Source of the DNA: Burkholderiales bacterium | GTDB taxonomy: Bacteria; Pseudomonadota; Gammaproteobacteria; Burkholderiales; Casimicrobiaceae | Reading direction: 5' to 3' | NCBI GenBank assembly: GCA_020852555.1 | Contig: JADZAQ010000006.1 | Location: 1 to 36,369, forward strand | Length of the DNA: 36,369 nt | Shown here: piece after piece, positions 24,412 through 32,741 of the stretch | Numbering within the stretch: position 1 is the first letter of the stretch | How the letters are laid out: every line of letters starts with the position of its first letter | Made by a program: the position numbers and the translations under genes | Notes under the pieces: generated by a model | Told to the model about the DNA's origin: nothing | What the model saw: the letters and a program-made list of their open reading frames with translations, nothing else | The model's database searches: none

Positions 24412-25261
24412 CGCCGCGAAGAGTAACGACAAGCCCACGTTGCTGGAACGGCTCACGGCGATGCTGCTGCGCGAACCCGACGACCGCGAGGAACTGCTCA
24501 AGATCCTGCGCGGCGCGCTGGAGCGCCACCTGCTCGATGCCGATGCGCTGTCGATGATCGAGGGCGTGCTCTCGGTATCGGAGACGACGGTGCACGACAT
24601 CATGATCCCGCGCGCGCAGATGGATTGCGTATCGGCCGACGACGCGGTGCCCGAGCTCATGCCGGCGGTGGTCGCGACCCGCCATTCGCGCTTCCCGGTG
24701 ATCGGCGAGAGCAAGGACGACGTGCTGGGCATCCTGCTCGCCAAGGACCTGCTCAACTACTACGCGAACCCGGGAGTGTTCGACCTGCGCCGGCAACTGC
24801 GACCGGCGGTGTTCGTTCCGGAGAGCAAGCGGCTCAACGTGCTGCTGCGCGAGTTCCGCGCCAACCACAACCACATTGCGATCGTCGTCGACGAGTACGG
24901 TGGGGTCTCGGGCCTGGTGACCATCGAGGACGTCCTGGAGCAGATCGTCGGCGACATCGAGGACGAATTCGATCTCGACGACGATCACGACAACATCGTT
25001 CCCGAGGCGAGCGGGCGCTTCCGCGTGAAGGCGCAAACCGAGATCGCCGATTTCAACGAGCGCCTCGGCACCGCGTTTCCCGACGACGAGGTCGATACCG
25101 TCGGTGGTCTCGTGCTGCGCTCGTTCGGACGCCTGCCCAAGCGCGGCGACGTCACGACGATCGCCGATCTGCGCTTTCGTGTGCTGCGCGCGGACAGCCG
25201 GCGCCTGCACACGCTGCAGGTCGAGCGCGTGCCGCCCGCGCCGGCGGCGCCGGCCGAGTAG
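24398..25261 (+). CDS. corC: CorC/YbeX-type CBS-domain protein
   Basis: A 287-residue cytoplasmic protein with two CBS domains (about 65-190) and a CorC_HlyC domain at the C-terminus (about 205-280, with FNERLGTAFPDDEVDTVGGL). Signature segments are VHDIMIPRAQMDCV before CBS1 and IVVDEYGGVSGLVTIEDVLE in CBS2. It lacks membrane segments, so it is the soluble YbeX form rather than a CNNM transporter. YbeX/CorC has been linked to magnesium and cobalt efflux and to ribosome metabolism in Escherichia coli. It overlaps ybeY by 14 bases and is followed by lnt after 69 bases. Confidence 0.93.
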   Translation: MTEGDAAKSNDKPTLLERLTAMLLREPDDREELLKILRGALERHLLDADALSMIEGVLSVSETTVHDIMIPRAQMDCVSADDAVPELMPAVVATRHSRFPVIGESKDDVLGILLAKDLLNYYANPGVFDLRRQLRPAVFVPESKRLNVLLREFRANHNHIAIVVDEYGGVSGLVTIEDVLEQIVGDIEDEFDLDDDHDNIVPEASGRFRVKAQTEIADFNERLGTAFPDDEVDTVGGLVLRSFGRLPKRGDVTTIADLRFRVLRADSRRLHTLQVERVPPAPAAPAE

Positions 25262-25330
25262 GCCGCGGCGCGGCGCACCGACACGTCCACCACCTCCGGT
25301 CCGAGCCGCGCCCGCGAGGCAGCACCCCCG

Positions 25331-26866
25331 ATGCTCACCAGAAGCCTCGTCGTAGCGCTCGCCTTCGCTGCCGGAGCGCTGACGGTATTCGCTTTCGCGC
25401 CCTTCTCGGCGGCGTTGGTGGCGCCCGCGTCGCTCGCCCTCCTCTTCATCGTCTGGAGTGCGGCGACCACGCCACGGCGCGCCGCGGCACTGGGATTTGC
25501 CTGGGGTCTGGGACTCTTCGGCTTCGGTGCCTCGTGGGTCTTCATCGCGCTCGAAACCTTCGGCGGCATGCCGCTGCCGGTCGCCGTCATCGCCACCGCC
25601 GGATTCGTCGCCTACCTCGCGCTGTGGCCCGCACTCGCCGGATGGGTCGCGGCACGCGTCGCACCACCGGGCTCGCTCACCCGCAGCTTCGCCGCGGCCG
25701 GCGCGTTCGTGATCGGCGAATGGCTGCGCGGTTACGTCTTCACCGGCTTCCCGTGGCTCACGCTGGGCTACGCGGCGCTGCCGGGGAGCGGTGCGCTGCC
25801 GCTCGCCGGCTTCGCGCCGGTCGGCGGTGTCTTCCTGACGTCGCTCGCCGTGGCGCTGACGGCCGCGGCGATTGCCGGTTTCGTGCAGGCGCTGGCCACC
25901 TACCAGCGCACCCGGATGGTCGCGCTCGTGGCGCTCGCCGCCGCGCTCGTCGCGGCCGGGGCGCTGCTGCGCACGATCGACTGGACCCACCCGGTCGGCA
26001 CGCCGCTCGCCGTCTCGCTGGTGCAAAGCAACGTTGCGCAGGAGCAAAAATTCGACCCCGCCTTCCAGCCGCAAAACTATGCGCTCCACGCCGACCTGGT
26101 GCGCCGGTCGCGAGGGCGCGTCGTCGTCCTCCCCGAGAGCGCGTACGCGCAGTTCGCCGACGAGATCCCCGCCGCGGTGCTCGAGAACCTGGCCACCCTC
26201 GCCCGCGAGCGCGACGGCATGGTGCTCGCGGGCCTCTTCGTGCTCCTGCCACCCGCCACGCCCGGCGCCGACGAGCGCATCCACAACAGCGTGGTGAGCC
26301 TGTCCGCCGACCCGCCGCAGCTGTACCGCAAGCACCACCTCGTGCCGTTCGGCGAATCGATTCCACTGAAGGCGATCTTCGGCTGGTTCATCAACAGCGT
26401 GCTGCACATCCCGCTCGCCGACCAGGCCGCGGGTCCCGCGCTGCAGGCGCCGTTCGCCGTCGCCGGCCAGCGTCTCGCCGTCGACATCTGCTACGAGGAC
26501 GCCTTCGGTGGCGAGCTCGCGGTAGCGGCGCGCGGCGCGACGATCCTCGTCAACGTCACCAACGACGCCTGGTACGGGCGCTCGATCGCCGCGCGCCAGC
26601 ACAACCAGATCGCCGCGATGCGCGCGCTCGAGACCGGACGCCCGATGCTGCGCGCGACCAACAGCGGCATCACTTCCGCCATCGGACCCGACGGGCGCGT
26701 GCTCGCCCAACTGCCGTGGTTCACGCGCGACGTGCTCGAAGTCGAGGTCACCGGACGTGGCGGCAGCACCCCGTACATGCGCGTCGGCGACGCGCTCGCT
26801 CTGGTGCTCGCGGCCGCGGTATTCGCGGGCGCCGCCCTCGCCGCGCGGCGGTGCCCCGCGCCGTGA
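25331..26866 (+). CDS. lnt: Apolipoprotein N-acyltransferase Lnt
   Basis: Adds the third acyl chain to the N-terminal cysteine of lipoproteins in the inner membrane. The 511-residue protein has about six N-terminal transmembrane segments (about 5-215) and a C-terminal nitrilase-like domain. The catalytic triad is visible as Glu269 (VLPESAYAQF), Lys334 (YRKHHLVPFGE) and Cys387 (VDICYEDAFGGE), with NVTNDAWYG following. A last hydrophobic segment (about 485-505) anchors the C-terminus. The window encodes several lipoproteins it would act on (metalloprotease, LptM, MltD). It ends the phoH operon; a strong hairpin overlaps its stop. Confidence 0.96.
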   Translation: MLTRSLVVALAFAAGALTVFAFAPFSAALVAPASLALLFIVWSAATTPRRAAALGFAWGLGLFGFGASWVFIALETFGGMPLPVAVIATAGFVAYLALWPALAGWVAARVAPPGSLTRSFAAAGAFVIGEWLRGYVFTGFPWLTLGYAALPGSGALPLAGFAPVGGVFLTSLAVALTAAAIAGFVQALATYQRTRMVALVALAAALVAAGALLRTIDWTHPVGTPLAVSLVQSNVAQEQKFDPAFQPQNYALHADLVRRSRGRVVVLPESAYAQFADEIPAAVLENLATLARERDGMVLAGLFVLLPPATPGADERIHNSVVSLSADPPQLYRKHHLVPFGESIPLKAIFGWFINSVLHIPLADQAAGPALQAPFAVAGQRLAVDICYEDAFGGELAVAARGATILVNVTNDAWYGRSIAARQHNQIAAMRALETGRPMLRATNSGITSAIGPDGRVLAQLPWFTRDVLEVEVTGRGGSTPYMRVGDALALVLAAAVFAGAALAARRCPAP

Positions 26867-26882
26867 ACGACGCGGGGCACCG
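26849..26882 (+). terminator. 12-bp hairpin overlapping the lnt stop codon
   Basis: A perfect 12-bp inverted repeat (CGGTGCCCCGCG / CGCGGGGCACCG) encloses a 10-base loop that contains the lnt TGA. It is the strongest plain stem in this region and separates the phoH-lnt operon from glyQS. No T-run follows, so it may terminate with help, or stabilise the lnt 3' end. Confidence 0.5.
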
Positions 26883-26892
26883 GCGAAACCGG

Positions 26893-26898
26893 TAGAAT
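26893..26898 (+). promoter_or_regulatory. -10-like element upstream of glyQ
   Basis: TAGAAT, one mismatch from the consensus -10, lies 54 bases before the glyQ start and just after the lnt hairpin. No convincing -35 is visible at normal spacing. It is a candidate start point for the glyQ-glyS-gmhB-plsC operon. Confidence 0.45.
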
Positions 26899-26952
26899 CC
26901 GCGGCATTCGAGCGGTTGGCGCGGCGCTGCCGCGCCGTTGGAAAGTCCGTCC

Positions 26953-27846
26953 ATGATCACGTTCCAAGACGTCGTCCTGCGCTTGCAGAGGTATTGGGCG
27001 CAGCACGGCTGCGCGCTTCTCCAGCCCTACGATATGGAGGTCGGCGCCGGCACGTCGCACACCGCGACGTTCCTGCGCGCGCTCGGCCCCGAGCCCTGGC
27101 GCGCGGCGTACGTGCAACCGTCGCGGCGTCCCAAGGACGGCCGCTACGGCGAGAATCCCAACCGCCTGCACCAGCATCACCAGTTCCAGGTGGTGATGAA
27201 GCCCGCGCCCGCGAACATCCTCGACCTCTATCTCGACTCGCTCACCGCGCTGGGTTTCGATCTCACGAAAAACGACGTGCGCTTCGTCGAGGACGATTGG
27301 GAGAACCCCACGCTGGGTGCCTGGGGCCTGGGCTGGGAAGTGTGGATGAACGGCATGGAGATCACCCAGTTCACCTATTTCCAGCAGGTCGGCGCCCTCG
27401 ATTGCAACCCGATCACCGGCGAGATCACCTACGGCCTCGAGCGCATGTCGATGTACCTGCAGAACGTGGAGTCGGTGTACGACCTTCGCTATACCGAGAC
27501 GATGTCCTACGGCGACGTGTTCTTCCAGAACGAGGTCGAGCAGTCGCGCTACGCGTTCGACGAGAGCAACGCGGCGAAGCTCTTCGAGCAGTTCGCCTAT
27601 TTCGAAAGCGAGGCGAAGCGCCTCCTCGACGCCAAGCTGCCGTTGCCCGGCTACGAGATGATCCTCAAGGCGGCGCACGCGTTCAACCTGCTCGATGCGC
27701 GGGGCGCGATCTCGGTCACCGAGCGTGCCGCCTACATCGGCCGCATCCGCAACCTCGCGAAGCTCGTTGCCGCTGCCTACGTCGCCTCGCGCGCGGCGCA
27801 GGGCTTCCCCATGCTGCCGCCCGAGTTGCGGGCGCAGGCGGCGTGA
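26953..27846 (+). CDS. glyQ: Glycine--tRNA ligase alpha subunit
   Basis: Catalytic alpha subunit of the tetrameric bacterial glycyl-tRNA synthetase (class II). At 297 residues it matches the family. It opens [20 protein letters not shown] and contains the very conserved [13 protein letters not shown] and [19 protein letters not shown] segments, the latter forming part of the ATP/glycine site. The ATG at 26953 is chosen over an in-frame TTG at 26938 because it gives the standard N-terminus. glyS follows 13 bases downstream. Confidence 0.97.
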   Translation: MITFQDVVLRLQRYWAQHGCALLQPYDMEVGAGTSHTATFLRALGPEPWRAAYVQPSRRPKDGRYGENPNRLHQHHQFQVVMKPAPANILDLYLDSLTALGFDLTKNDVRFVEDDWENPTLGAWGLGWEVWMNGMEITQFTYFQQVGALDCNPITGEITYGLERMSMYLQNVESVYDLRYTETMSYGDVFFQNEVEQSRYAFDESNAAKLFEQFAYFESEAKRLLDAKLPLPGYEMILKAAHAFNLLDARGAISVTERAAYIGRIRNLAKLVAAAYVASRAAQGFPMLPPELRAQAA

Positions 27847-27859
27847 CGGAGCCGCGGCG

Positions 27860-29980
27860 ATGACGACACCTGCGGCCACCCTGCTCGTCGAACTCGTCAC
27901 CGAGGAACTGCCGCCCAAGGCGCTGCAGAGCATCGGTATCGCATTCGCCGATCGCCTCTATCACACGCTGGCCGAACTCGGCTTCGTGGTCGACGACCCC
28001 AGCACCCGACCGGGGTCGCAGCAACCTTGGGACTGGTTCGCGACGCCGCGCCGCCTCGCGGTATCCGTGCGCAACGTTGCCGGACGCTCTCCCGACACGC
28101 CGTTCCGGCAGAAAATCTTGCCGGTGACGGTGGCCTACGACGCGCAAGGACGGGCCACGCCGGCGCTCGCGAAGAAGCTCGCCGCACTGGGGCTCGCCGC
28201 CGACGCACCGCTCGTGCGCGCGAGCGACGGCAAGACCGAGGCGCTCTTCCACGACGGGATCAAGGCGGGGATCGATCTCGCGAGCGCCCTGCAAGACGCG
28301 CTCGCCGCCGCCATCGGGAAATTGCCGATTCCGAAGGTGATGAGCTACGCCGGCCCCGGCCAGTATTTCAACGACCAGAAATTCGTCCGCCCCGCGCACG
28401 GGCTCGTCGCGCTGCACGGCGCGACGATCGTGCCGGTGACCGCGCTGGGGCTCGCCGCCGGGCGCACGACGCGCGGGCACCGCTTCCTCGCGCATCGGCC
28501 GATCGACATCGCGGCCGCCGATGCCTACGCGCCCACGCTCGAGGCGGAAGGCAAGGTCGTGCCGTCGTTCGCGGCCCGGCGCGCCGCGATCGTCGTCGCG
28601 CTCGAGGCTGCCGCCGGCGCCGCGACGCCGGTCATGCCCGACGCGCTGCTCGACGAGGTCACCGCGCTGGTCGAATGGCCGGTGGTGTACGCCGGCAGCT
28701 TCGATGCGGCGTTCCTCATCGTGCCGCAGGAATGCCTCATCCTCACGATGCAGCTCAACCAGCGCTATTTCGCACTGGCCGACGACGCCGGCAGGCTCGT
28801 CGATCGCTTCCTCGTCGTGAGCAACCTCGCAACCACGGATCCGGCGGCGATCGTCGCCGGCAACGAGCGGGTATTGCGGGCACGGCTCGCCGATGCCCGA
28901 TTCTTCTTCGACCAGGATCGCAAGCTGCGCCTCGAGGCGCGGCTGCCCAAGCTCGAAACGATCGTCTATCACAACAAGCTCGGGAGCCTCGCGCAACGCG
29001 TCGCCCGCGTGCGCCGCCTCGCCGCGGTCGTCGCGCCGCTCCTCGGCGCCGATGCCGCGCAGGTCGACCGTGCGGCGCTGCTCGCCAAGGCCGATCTCGT
29101 CACCGACATGGTGGGCGAGTTCCCCGAGTTGCAAGGGCTGATGGGCCGCTACTACGCCACCCACGACGGCGAGACAGCCGAGGTCGCCGCGGCGATCGAG
29201 GAGCACTACTGGCCGAAGGCGGCCGGTGGCGACTTGCCACGCGGCACGGTCGCGCAGGCAGTGGCGCTCGCCGACAAGCTCGAGGCAATGGTCGGGCTCT
29301 TCGGGATCGGGCAACGCCCCACCGGCGACAAGGACCCCTTCGGCCTGCGCCGCGCGGCGCTGGGGGCGCTGCGGATCATGGTCGAGCGCGGCCACGCCGT
29401 CTCGCTCACCACGCTCCTGCACGTGGCGATCGCGACCTTCGACGGCACGCCCGGATTCGACGCCGATCCGGCACCGCTCTCCGACTTTCTCTACGAGCGA
29501 CTGCGCGGCTACCTGCGCGACCAGGGTTACTCGGCGCTGCAGGTCGCCGCCGTGCTCGATACGCACCCCGACACGATCGCCGACCTGCCGGCGCGGCTCG
29601 CCGCCGTGCAGTCGTTCACGGCGCTGCCCGAGGCCGCGGCACTCGCCGCCGCCAACAAGCGCATCGTCAACATCCTGCGCAAGAGCGGCATCGACGCCGC
29701 ACCCGCCGTCGACCGCAGCCGCCTCGAGGCCGGCGCCGAGCACGACCTCTTCATGGTCTTCCAGAGGCTCGCCCCGCAGGTCGAGAACGATTACGATCGC
29801 GGCGACTACGCCGCCGCCCTGCACGCGCTGGCCGGCGCCAAGCCGGCGGTGGACCGCTACTTCGACGAGGTGATGGTCATGGCCGACGACCCCGCGCTGC
29901 GCGCCAATCGCCTGGCGCTCCTTCACGGCGTCGCGCACACCATGAATCGCGTCGCCGACATCGGCAAGCTCGCCCAATAG
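27860..29980 (+). CDS. glyS: Glycine--tRNA ligase beta subunit
   Basis: The 706-residue tRNA-binding beta subunit that pairs with GlyQ. The start TTPAATLLVELVTEELPPKAL carries the family's LLVE..TEELP motif. RPAHGLVALHG, TRGHRFLAH and PQECLILTMQLNQRYF follow in the usual order, and the HD-like and anticodon-binding parts fill the C-terminal half (GDKDPFGLRRAALG, FFDEVMVM-type ending). The ATG at 27860 has GGAG nine bases upstream. The gene ends 5 bases before gmhB, so the two are in one operon. Confidence 0.97.
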   Translation: MTTPAATLLVELVTEELPPKALQSIGIAFADRLYHTLAELGFVVDDPSTRPGSQQPWDWFATPRRLAVSVRNVAGRSPDTPFRQKILPVTVAYDAQGRATPALAKKLAALGLAADAPLVRASDGKTEALFHDGIKAGIDLASALQDALAAAIGKLPIPKVMSYAGPGQYFNDQKFVRPAHGLVALHGATIVPVTALGLAAGRTTRGHRFLAHRPIDIAAADAYAPTLEAEGKVVPSFAARRAAIVVALEAAAGAATPVMPDALLDEVTALVEWPVVYAGSFDAAFLIVPQECLILTMQLNQRYFALADDAGRLVDRFLVVSNLATTDPAAIVAGNERVLRARLADARFFFDQDRKLRLEARLPKLETIVYHNKLGSLAQRVARVRRLAAVVAPLLGADAAQVDRAALLAKADLVTDMVGEFPELQGLMGRYYATHDGETAEVAAAIEEHYWPKAAGGDLPRGTVAQAVALADKLEAMVGLFGIGQRPTGDKDPFGLRRAALGALRIMVERGHAVSLTTLLHVAIATFDGTPGFDADPAPLSDFLYERLRGYLRDQGYSALQVAAVLDTHPDTIADLPARLAAVQSFTALPEAAALAAANKRIVNILRKSGIDAAPAVDRSRLEAGAEHDLFMVFQRLAPQVENDYDRGDYAAALHALAGAKPAVDRYFDEVMVMADDPALRANRLALLHGVAHTMNRVADIGKLAQ

Positions 29981-29985
29981 CGACG

Positions 29986-30567
29986 ATGATCCAGGTCGCT
30001 TCCGAGGGCGTCGCTGCCACACGCGCGGTCAGGCTCATCGTGCTCGACCGCGACGGGGTCATCAACCACGACAGCGAGCACTTCATCAAGTCGCCGGAGG
30101 AATGGCGCCCGATCCCCGGCAGCATCGAAGCGATCGCGCGTCTCAACCACGCCGGCTACCGCGTCGTCGTCGCCACCAACCAGTCGGGGATCGGACGCGG
30201 CCTCTTCGATATGGCGATGCTGAACAGCATCCACGAGAAGATGCTGAAGGCGCTCGCGCAGGTCGGCGGCCGCATCGACGCCATCTTCTTCTGCCCGCAC
30301 ACGGGAGACTCCCGCTGCGAGTGCCGCAAGCCACGGCCCGGCATGCTGCTCGAGATCGGCAAGCGCTTCAACACCGAGTTGGCGGACGTGCCCTGCGTCG
30401 GCGACTCGTTGCGCGACCTGCAGGCGGCCGAAGCGGCCGGTGCGCAACCGCTGCTCGTGCTGACCGGCAAGGGCGAGCGAACGCTGCGCGAGGGCGGCTT
30501 TCCGAAGAGCACCCAGATCTTCCCCGACCTGGCCTTCGCCGTCGCCGCGCTGCTGGCTCGCGAATGA
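29986..30567 (+). CDS. gmhB: D-glycero-D-manno-heptose 1,7-bisphosphate 7-phosphatase
   Basis: A HAD-superfamily phosphatase of 193 residues that removes the 7-phosphate in ADP-heptose synthesis for lipopolysaccharide inner core. Motif I is VLDRDGVIN with nucleophile Asp21 and acid Asp23; motif II lies in VVATNQSGIGRG. The GmhB-type zinc loop is CPHTGDSRCECRKPRPG with Cys103, His105, Cys111 and Cys113. Motif IV appears as CVGDSLRDLQAA. The ATG at 29986 follows glyS by 5 bases. The same frame is open far upstream within glyS, but that is a shadow. plsC follows 18 bases later. Confidence 0.95.
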   Translation: MIQVASEGVAATRAVRLIVLDRDGVINHDSEHFIKSPEEWRPIPGSIEAIARLNHAGYRVVVATNQSGIGRGLFDMAMLNSIHEKMLKALAQVGGRIDAIFFCPHTGDSRCECRKPRPGMLLEIGKRFNTELADVPCVGDSLRDLQAAEAAGAQPLLVLTGKGERTLREGGFPKSTQIFPDLAFAVAALLARE

Positions 30568-30585
30568 GCGCCCCCGCTGTCTCCC

Positions 30586-31311
30586 ATGGCGATGGCGCGC
30601 TCCCTCCTCTTCCTCGTCTTCCAGTTCGTCGTGACGTCGCTGTACGCCGTGGTCATGGTCGCCACCGCCTGGCTGCCGCGGGTTGCGCGCTATCGCCTCG
30701 CCGCCCAGTGGTGCCAGGTCAACGTGCTCGGCGCGCGCGTGATCTGCGGCATCGATTGGCGGGTGAGCGGCCTCGAGAACATCCCGGCCGACACCCGCGC
30801 GCATCCGCACATCGTGATGTCCAAGCACAGTTCGATGTGGGAGACGCTCGCCCTCAACCAATATTTCCCGCCGCTCGCCTTCGTCGCCAAGAAGGAACTC
30901 CTGTCGATCCCGATCTTCGGCTGGGGCTTCCGGCTCGCCTCGCCGATCACCATCGATCGCGAGGCCGGTACCGATGCGATGGAACAGATCGCCGCCCAAG
31001 GCCGCGAGCGCTTTCGTGAGGGCTTCTGGATCGTGATCTATCCGGAGGGCACGCGCATCCGTGCCGGCACGCGCGCCAAGTACAAGACCGGTGGGGCGCG
31101 TCTCGCGATCGCCATGGACGTGCCGATCATTCCGGTCGCGCACAACGCCGGCTACCTCTGGCCGAAAGGCATCCGCGGCCGGCGTGCCGGCACCGTCTCG
31201 CTCACCATCGGCGCGCCGATCTCGCCCACCGGCAAGGACGCGGCCGGGCTGACGCAGGAGGTCGAGACGTGGATCGAGACCGAGGTGTCTCGGCTCGGGA
31301 TCCCCCGGTGA
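30586..31311 (+). CDS. plsC: 1-acyl-sn-glycerol-3-phosphate acyltransferase
   Basis: A 241-residue membrane-associated acyltransferase making phosphatidic acid from lysophosphatidic acid. It has an N-terminal hydrophobic segment (about 7-30). The catalytic block is KHSSMWET with His81, then FVAKKELLSIPIFGW, then the YPEGTR motif (152-157) and VPIIPVAHNAG. In place of the usual HX4D the spacing gives His81-Glu86, an HX4E variant I recall from other betaproteobacterial PlsC proteins. It is in the glyQS-gmhB operon; its TGA overlaps the GTG start of the next gene. No clear ribosome binding site precedes the ATG at 30586. Confidence 0.93.
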   Translation: MAMARSLLFLVFQFVVTSLYAVVMVATAWLPRVARYRLAAQWCQVNVLGARVICGIDWRVSGLENIPADTRAHPHIVMSKHSSMWETLALNQYFPPLAFVAKKELLSIPIFGWGFRLASPITIDREAGTDAMEQIAAQGRERFREGFWIVIYPEGTRIRAGTRAKYKTGGARLAIAMDVPIIPVAHNAGYLWPKGIRGRRAGTVSLTIGAPISPTGKDAAGLTQEVETWIETEVSRLGIPR

Positions 31312-32042
31312 AACGCGCCGACGGCAACAGCGACCCGCCGCGTCGGCGCATCACGCTCGCCGGGCAGGCGATCGACTATCGGCTCGTCCGCGCCCGCCGA
31401 CGGACGATCGGCATGGAGGTCGACCTGTCCGGCCTCACGGTGCGTGCGCCGCGCTGGGTGACGCTCGGCGAAATCGAGGCGGCGCTCGCCGAGCGCGCGC
31501 AGTGGATCGTCAAGGCACTCGCCGAATGGCGCGCCCGCCGCCGCGAGGTGATGCCCCGGCGGTGGCAATCGGGAGCGCCGATCGTCTTCCGCGGACGCGA
31601 GCTCGCGCTCGAGATCTTCCCGGCGCGGCGCACGCGCATCGCGCCTGACTTGTTCCATCTCACCATCCTGCACCCCCACGCGCACGACGAGTCCGCGCTC
31701 GCCGAGTCGGTGGGCTCGTGGCTGCGCGAGGAAGCGTGGGAGCAGGTCGTGCCGCAGGTGGCGGCGTACGCGCGCCGCATCGCCCGCACCCCGCCCACGC
31801 TGCGCCTGTCGAATGCGCGCAGCGAGTGGGGCAGCTGCAGCGCCCGCGGCGAGATCCGGCTCAACTGGCGGCTCGTGCAGTTGCCGCCCCGCCTCGCCGA
31901 GTACGTCGTGGCACACGAGGTTGCGCACCTCGTCGAGCTCAATCACTCGCCTCGCTTCTGGTCGCTGGTCGATACGCTGCTCCCCGGCCACGCCGCGCTG
32001 CGCCGCGAATTGGGCGAGTGGACCGCGCTCCTCGCCGCGTGA
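31308..32042 (+). CDS. YgjP-like M48-type zinc metallopeptidase (DUF45)
   Basis: A 244-residue soluble protein of the YgjP/DUF45 (SprT-like) family. The zinc site is HEVAH at 203-207 with a third ligand candidate His213 in LNHSPRFW. The upstream conserved block is SEWGSCSARGEIRLNWRLVQLP (in two parts, about 172-193). The N-terminal half has the usual strand-rich domain (YRLVRARRRTIGMEVD). The GTG start at 31308 overlaps the plsC stop, so it is translationally coupled to the operon. The YgjP family has no well-established function; it occurs next to restriction genes or, as here, housekeeping genes. Confidence 0.9.
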   Translation: MKRADGNSDPPRRRITLAGQAIDYRLVRARRRTIGMEVDLSGLTVRAPRWVTLGEIEAALAERAQWIVKALAEWRARRREVMPRRWQSGAPIVFRGRELALEIFPARRTRIAPDLFHLTILHPHAHDESALAESVGSWLREEAWEQVVPQVAAYARRIARTPPTLRLSNARSEWGSCSARGEIRLNWRLVQLPPRLAEYVVAHEVAHLVELNHSPRFWSLVDTLLPGHAALRRELGEWTALLAA

Positions 32043-32105
32043 CGGCGCTTGGCCGAGGTCGGTGCCGTGCGTATCCATCGGGCGATGGCCGCCGACGGGG
32101 CCGTC

Positions 32106-32462
32106 CTACGGCGCGAGCGGCGGCAGCCCGTGTATCGCGACCTCGGCGCCGAACTGCTCGCGAAGGAGGTGGGCGAGCCTTTCGTCCAGCCGCTCGCCGC
32201 TACGCGTATCCCGCCACGCGCCGCCCGCGGCCCGAAAGTGGAAGCCGCCGGCGCGAGCGGCAACCCAGATCTCGCGGTTCACCGCGTGCCGATTGACGAT
32301 GATCTTGCCGCCTCGCCCGCCGTCGATTTCCAGGATGCCGTCGTTCACGCTCCAGTCGAGGTCGGCGGCGGCGGCATCCGCGGCGGCGGCGGCATCGAGC
32401 GCTGCCCCGATGGCGGCGAGCGTGGCATCGGCGGCGGCGAGGAAAGCGGTGTCGTCGGTCAT
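32106..32462 (-). CDS. cyaY: Iron donor protein CyaY (frataxin homologue)
   Basis: A 118-residue frataxin-fold protein that binds iron and regulates IscS-dependent Fe-S cluster assembly. Typical features are an acidic helix 1 region (MTDDTAFLAAADATLAAI), the strand DWSVNDGILEID, GKIIVNRHAVNREIWVAA (the conserved NRQ..IW motif with His replacing Gln), and GGFHFRAAGGAWRDTRSGE. An Ala/Asp-rich stretch lengthens helix 1. It is divergent from lptM with only 23 bases between start codons, the cyaY/lptM-lysA arrangement also found in Escherichia coli and Pseudomonas. Confidence 0.93.
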   Translation of the reverse strand: MTDDTAFLAAADATLAAIGAALDAAAAADAAAADLDWSVNDGILEIDGGRGGKIIVNRHAVNREIWVAARAGGFHFRAAGGAWRDTRSGERLDERLAHLLREQFGAEVAIHGLPPLAP

Positions 32463-32472
32463 GGCGTGCGTG

Positions 32473-32478
32473 CTACGA
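32473..32478 (+). promoter_or_regulatory. -10-like element for lptM-lysA
   Basis: TACGAT lies 7 bases before the first lptM ATG, so transcription from it would give a leader of only about one to two bases. It falls inside the 23-base gap between divergent cyaY and lptM start codons. A good -35 is not visible. Confidence 0.4.
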
Positions 32479-32485
32479 TTTGCCC

Positions 32486-32719
32486 ATGATGTTACGTCAT
32501 CCGCGACGCGCCGCCGCCATCGTCACGGTGCTCGTCGCGTGCGGCGGATGCGGGATCAAGGGCCCACTGTATCTGCCGGCACCGCCAACGCCGGCGACGG
32601 TGCCGCCAGCGACACCGACGGCCGTGCCACAGCCCGCGGCAGCGGCAACGAACGCGCCGACCGACGACCCGGCGCCGCACGCGCCGAGGACGCCCGCGCC
32701 GCCGCCGCACCAGCGGTGA
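32486..32719 (+). CDS. lptM: Small LptM (YifL-like) lipoprotein
   Basis: A 77-residue lipoprotein. The signal peptide (MMLRHPRRAAAIVTVLVACG) ends in a lipobox with the lipidated Cys followed by GIKGPLYLP, which is the diagnostic LptM/YifL motif. The rest is a Pro/Ala/Thr linker with no fold. LptM assists maturation of the LptD/LptE lipopolysaccharide translocon in Escherichia coli. It lies directly upstream of lysA (22-base gap), as in other proteobacteria. Two consecutive ATG codons (32486 and 32489) are possible starts. Confidence 0.88.
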   Translation: MMLRHPRRAAAIVTVLVACGGCGIKGPLYLPAPPTPATVPPATPTAVPQPAAAATNAPTDDPAPHAPRTPAPPPHQR

Positions 32720-32741
32720 GCGCAGCGCCGACGACGCGACG

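Noticed and set aside
24104-26710. 868-residue minus-strand frame opposite corC and lnt
   Set aside because: Both plus-strand genes carry catalytic motifs; the antisense frame is low-complexity Arg/Gly/Glu with no motif.
28027-29985. Apparent N-terminal fusion of about 650 residues onto gmhB
   Set aside because: The upstream part is the +1 frame of glyS and Arg-rich. GmhB has a complete normal N-terminus from ATG 29986.
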